Position numbers and translations under genes: made by a program. A model generated the notes under the pieces. That model worked only from the letters and a program-made list of their open reading frames with translations. It ran no database searches and was not told the origin of the DNA. From an uncultured Oscillibacter sp. (lineage in GTDB: Bacteria > Bacillota > Clostridia > Oscillospirales > Oscillospiraceae): a stretch of DNA of 14,091 nucleotides. This document shows, piece by piece, positions 13,975 to 14,091 of this stretch (positions are counted from its first letter, which is position 1; each line of letters opens with the position of its first letter). The stretch spans positions 1 to 14,091 of the forward strand of contig CABSFC010000071.1 in assembly GCA_902476875.1 (NCBI GenBank), written 5' to 3'.

Positions 13975-14091
13975 GCTTACAGCATATCAGGAAGGTATAT
14001 CCCAACAGCGAGCCGAAAAAGAAAAAGAGGGGCGGACCGGAGAAGAAGACCAACCTCCAGATCACGGACGAGGGCGTTCTGGCGGTCCAGG
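13962..14091 (+). CDS. ABC transporter ATP-binding protein, MsmX/UgpC/MalK type, 5' part only
   Basis: The ATG at 13962 follows GGAAGGAG (13945-13952) and opens a frame MADVSLQHIRKVYPN that continues to the window end (43 complete codons). This start is characteristic of the ATPase subunit that energises CUT1 sugar importers, and the position directly after the permeases and malQ fits. Y13 matches the A-loop aromatic residue that stacks on ATP. A Lys-rich insertion of about 23 residues (15-37) separates it from the normal continuation LAVQ. Walker A and all later motifs lie outside the window, so the assignment rests on the N terminus and context. It overlaps the malQ 3' end by 13 nt in another frame, suggesting translational coupling. 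Confidence 0.8.
   Translation, partial: MADVSLQHIRKVYPNSEPKKKKRGGPEKKTNLQITDEGVLAVQ

Overview
The window is GC-rich, with strong AGGAGG-type ribosome binding sites, Gram-positive style lipoproteins (LLSAC lipoboxes) and tightly packed genes. Together with the gene families present, this suggests a high-GC clostridial gut Firmicute of the Oscillospiraceae type. That placement is inferred from style and gene content and was not tested by search. There are no tRNA, rRNA, CRISPR or mobile-element signals.

Left part (45-4352, all + strand): a Cof-type HAD phosphatase is followed by its own downstream promoter and a tight three-gene unit. This unit encodes a COG1840-type binding lipoprotein, a LytS/YesM-type sensor histidine kinase with a large extracellular domain, and a REC-AraC response regulator. 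The last two junctions are 4-nt ATGA overlaps. The layout and family set match the S. aureus HptA-HptS-HptR hexose-phosphate sensing system (and, more loosely, Salmonella PgtC/B/A). No transporter target of the regulator is visible in the window.

Middle (4353-5827): a 398-nt convergent intergenic region holds several hairpins, including a perfect bidirectional terminator. It is followed by a cupin/AraC regulator on the - strand, which is divergent from glgP across a 180-nt AT-rich control region.

Right part (5828-14091, all + strand): this is an alpha-glucan utilisation cluster. It contains glycogen/maltodextrin phosphorylase, a 19-bp hairpin, a LacI-family repressor with its own promoter and a perfect 28-bp palindromic operator, an ABC sugar-binding lipoprotein with its own promoter, an intrinsic terminator, two ABC permeases, 4-alpha-glucanotransferase (malQ), and the start of an MsmX/UgpC-type ATPase cut off by the window end. 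The likely work flow is as follows: the binding protein and permeases import maltodextrins, energised by the ATPase; MalQ reshuffles the chains; and the phosphorylase releases glucose 1-phosphate. The LacI/MalR-like regulator, the AraC regulator and the HptASR-like unit give three independent regulatory inputs around one hexose/hexose-phosphate theme. No wholly new gene family was found. The most interesting points are the HptASR-like sensing unit beside a maltodextrin locus and the unusual double LacI operator.
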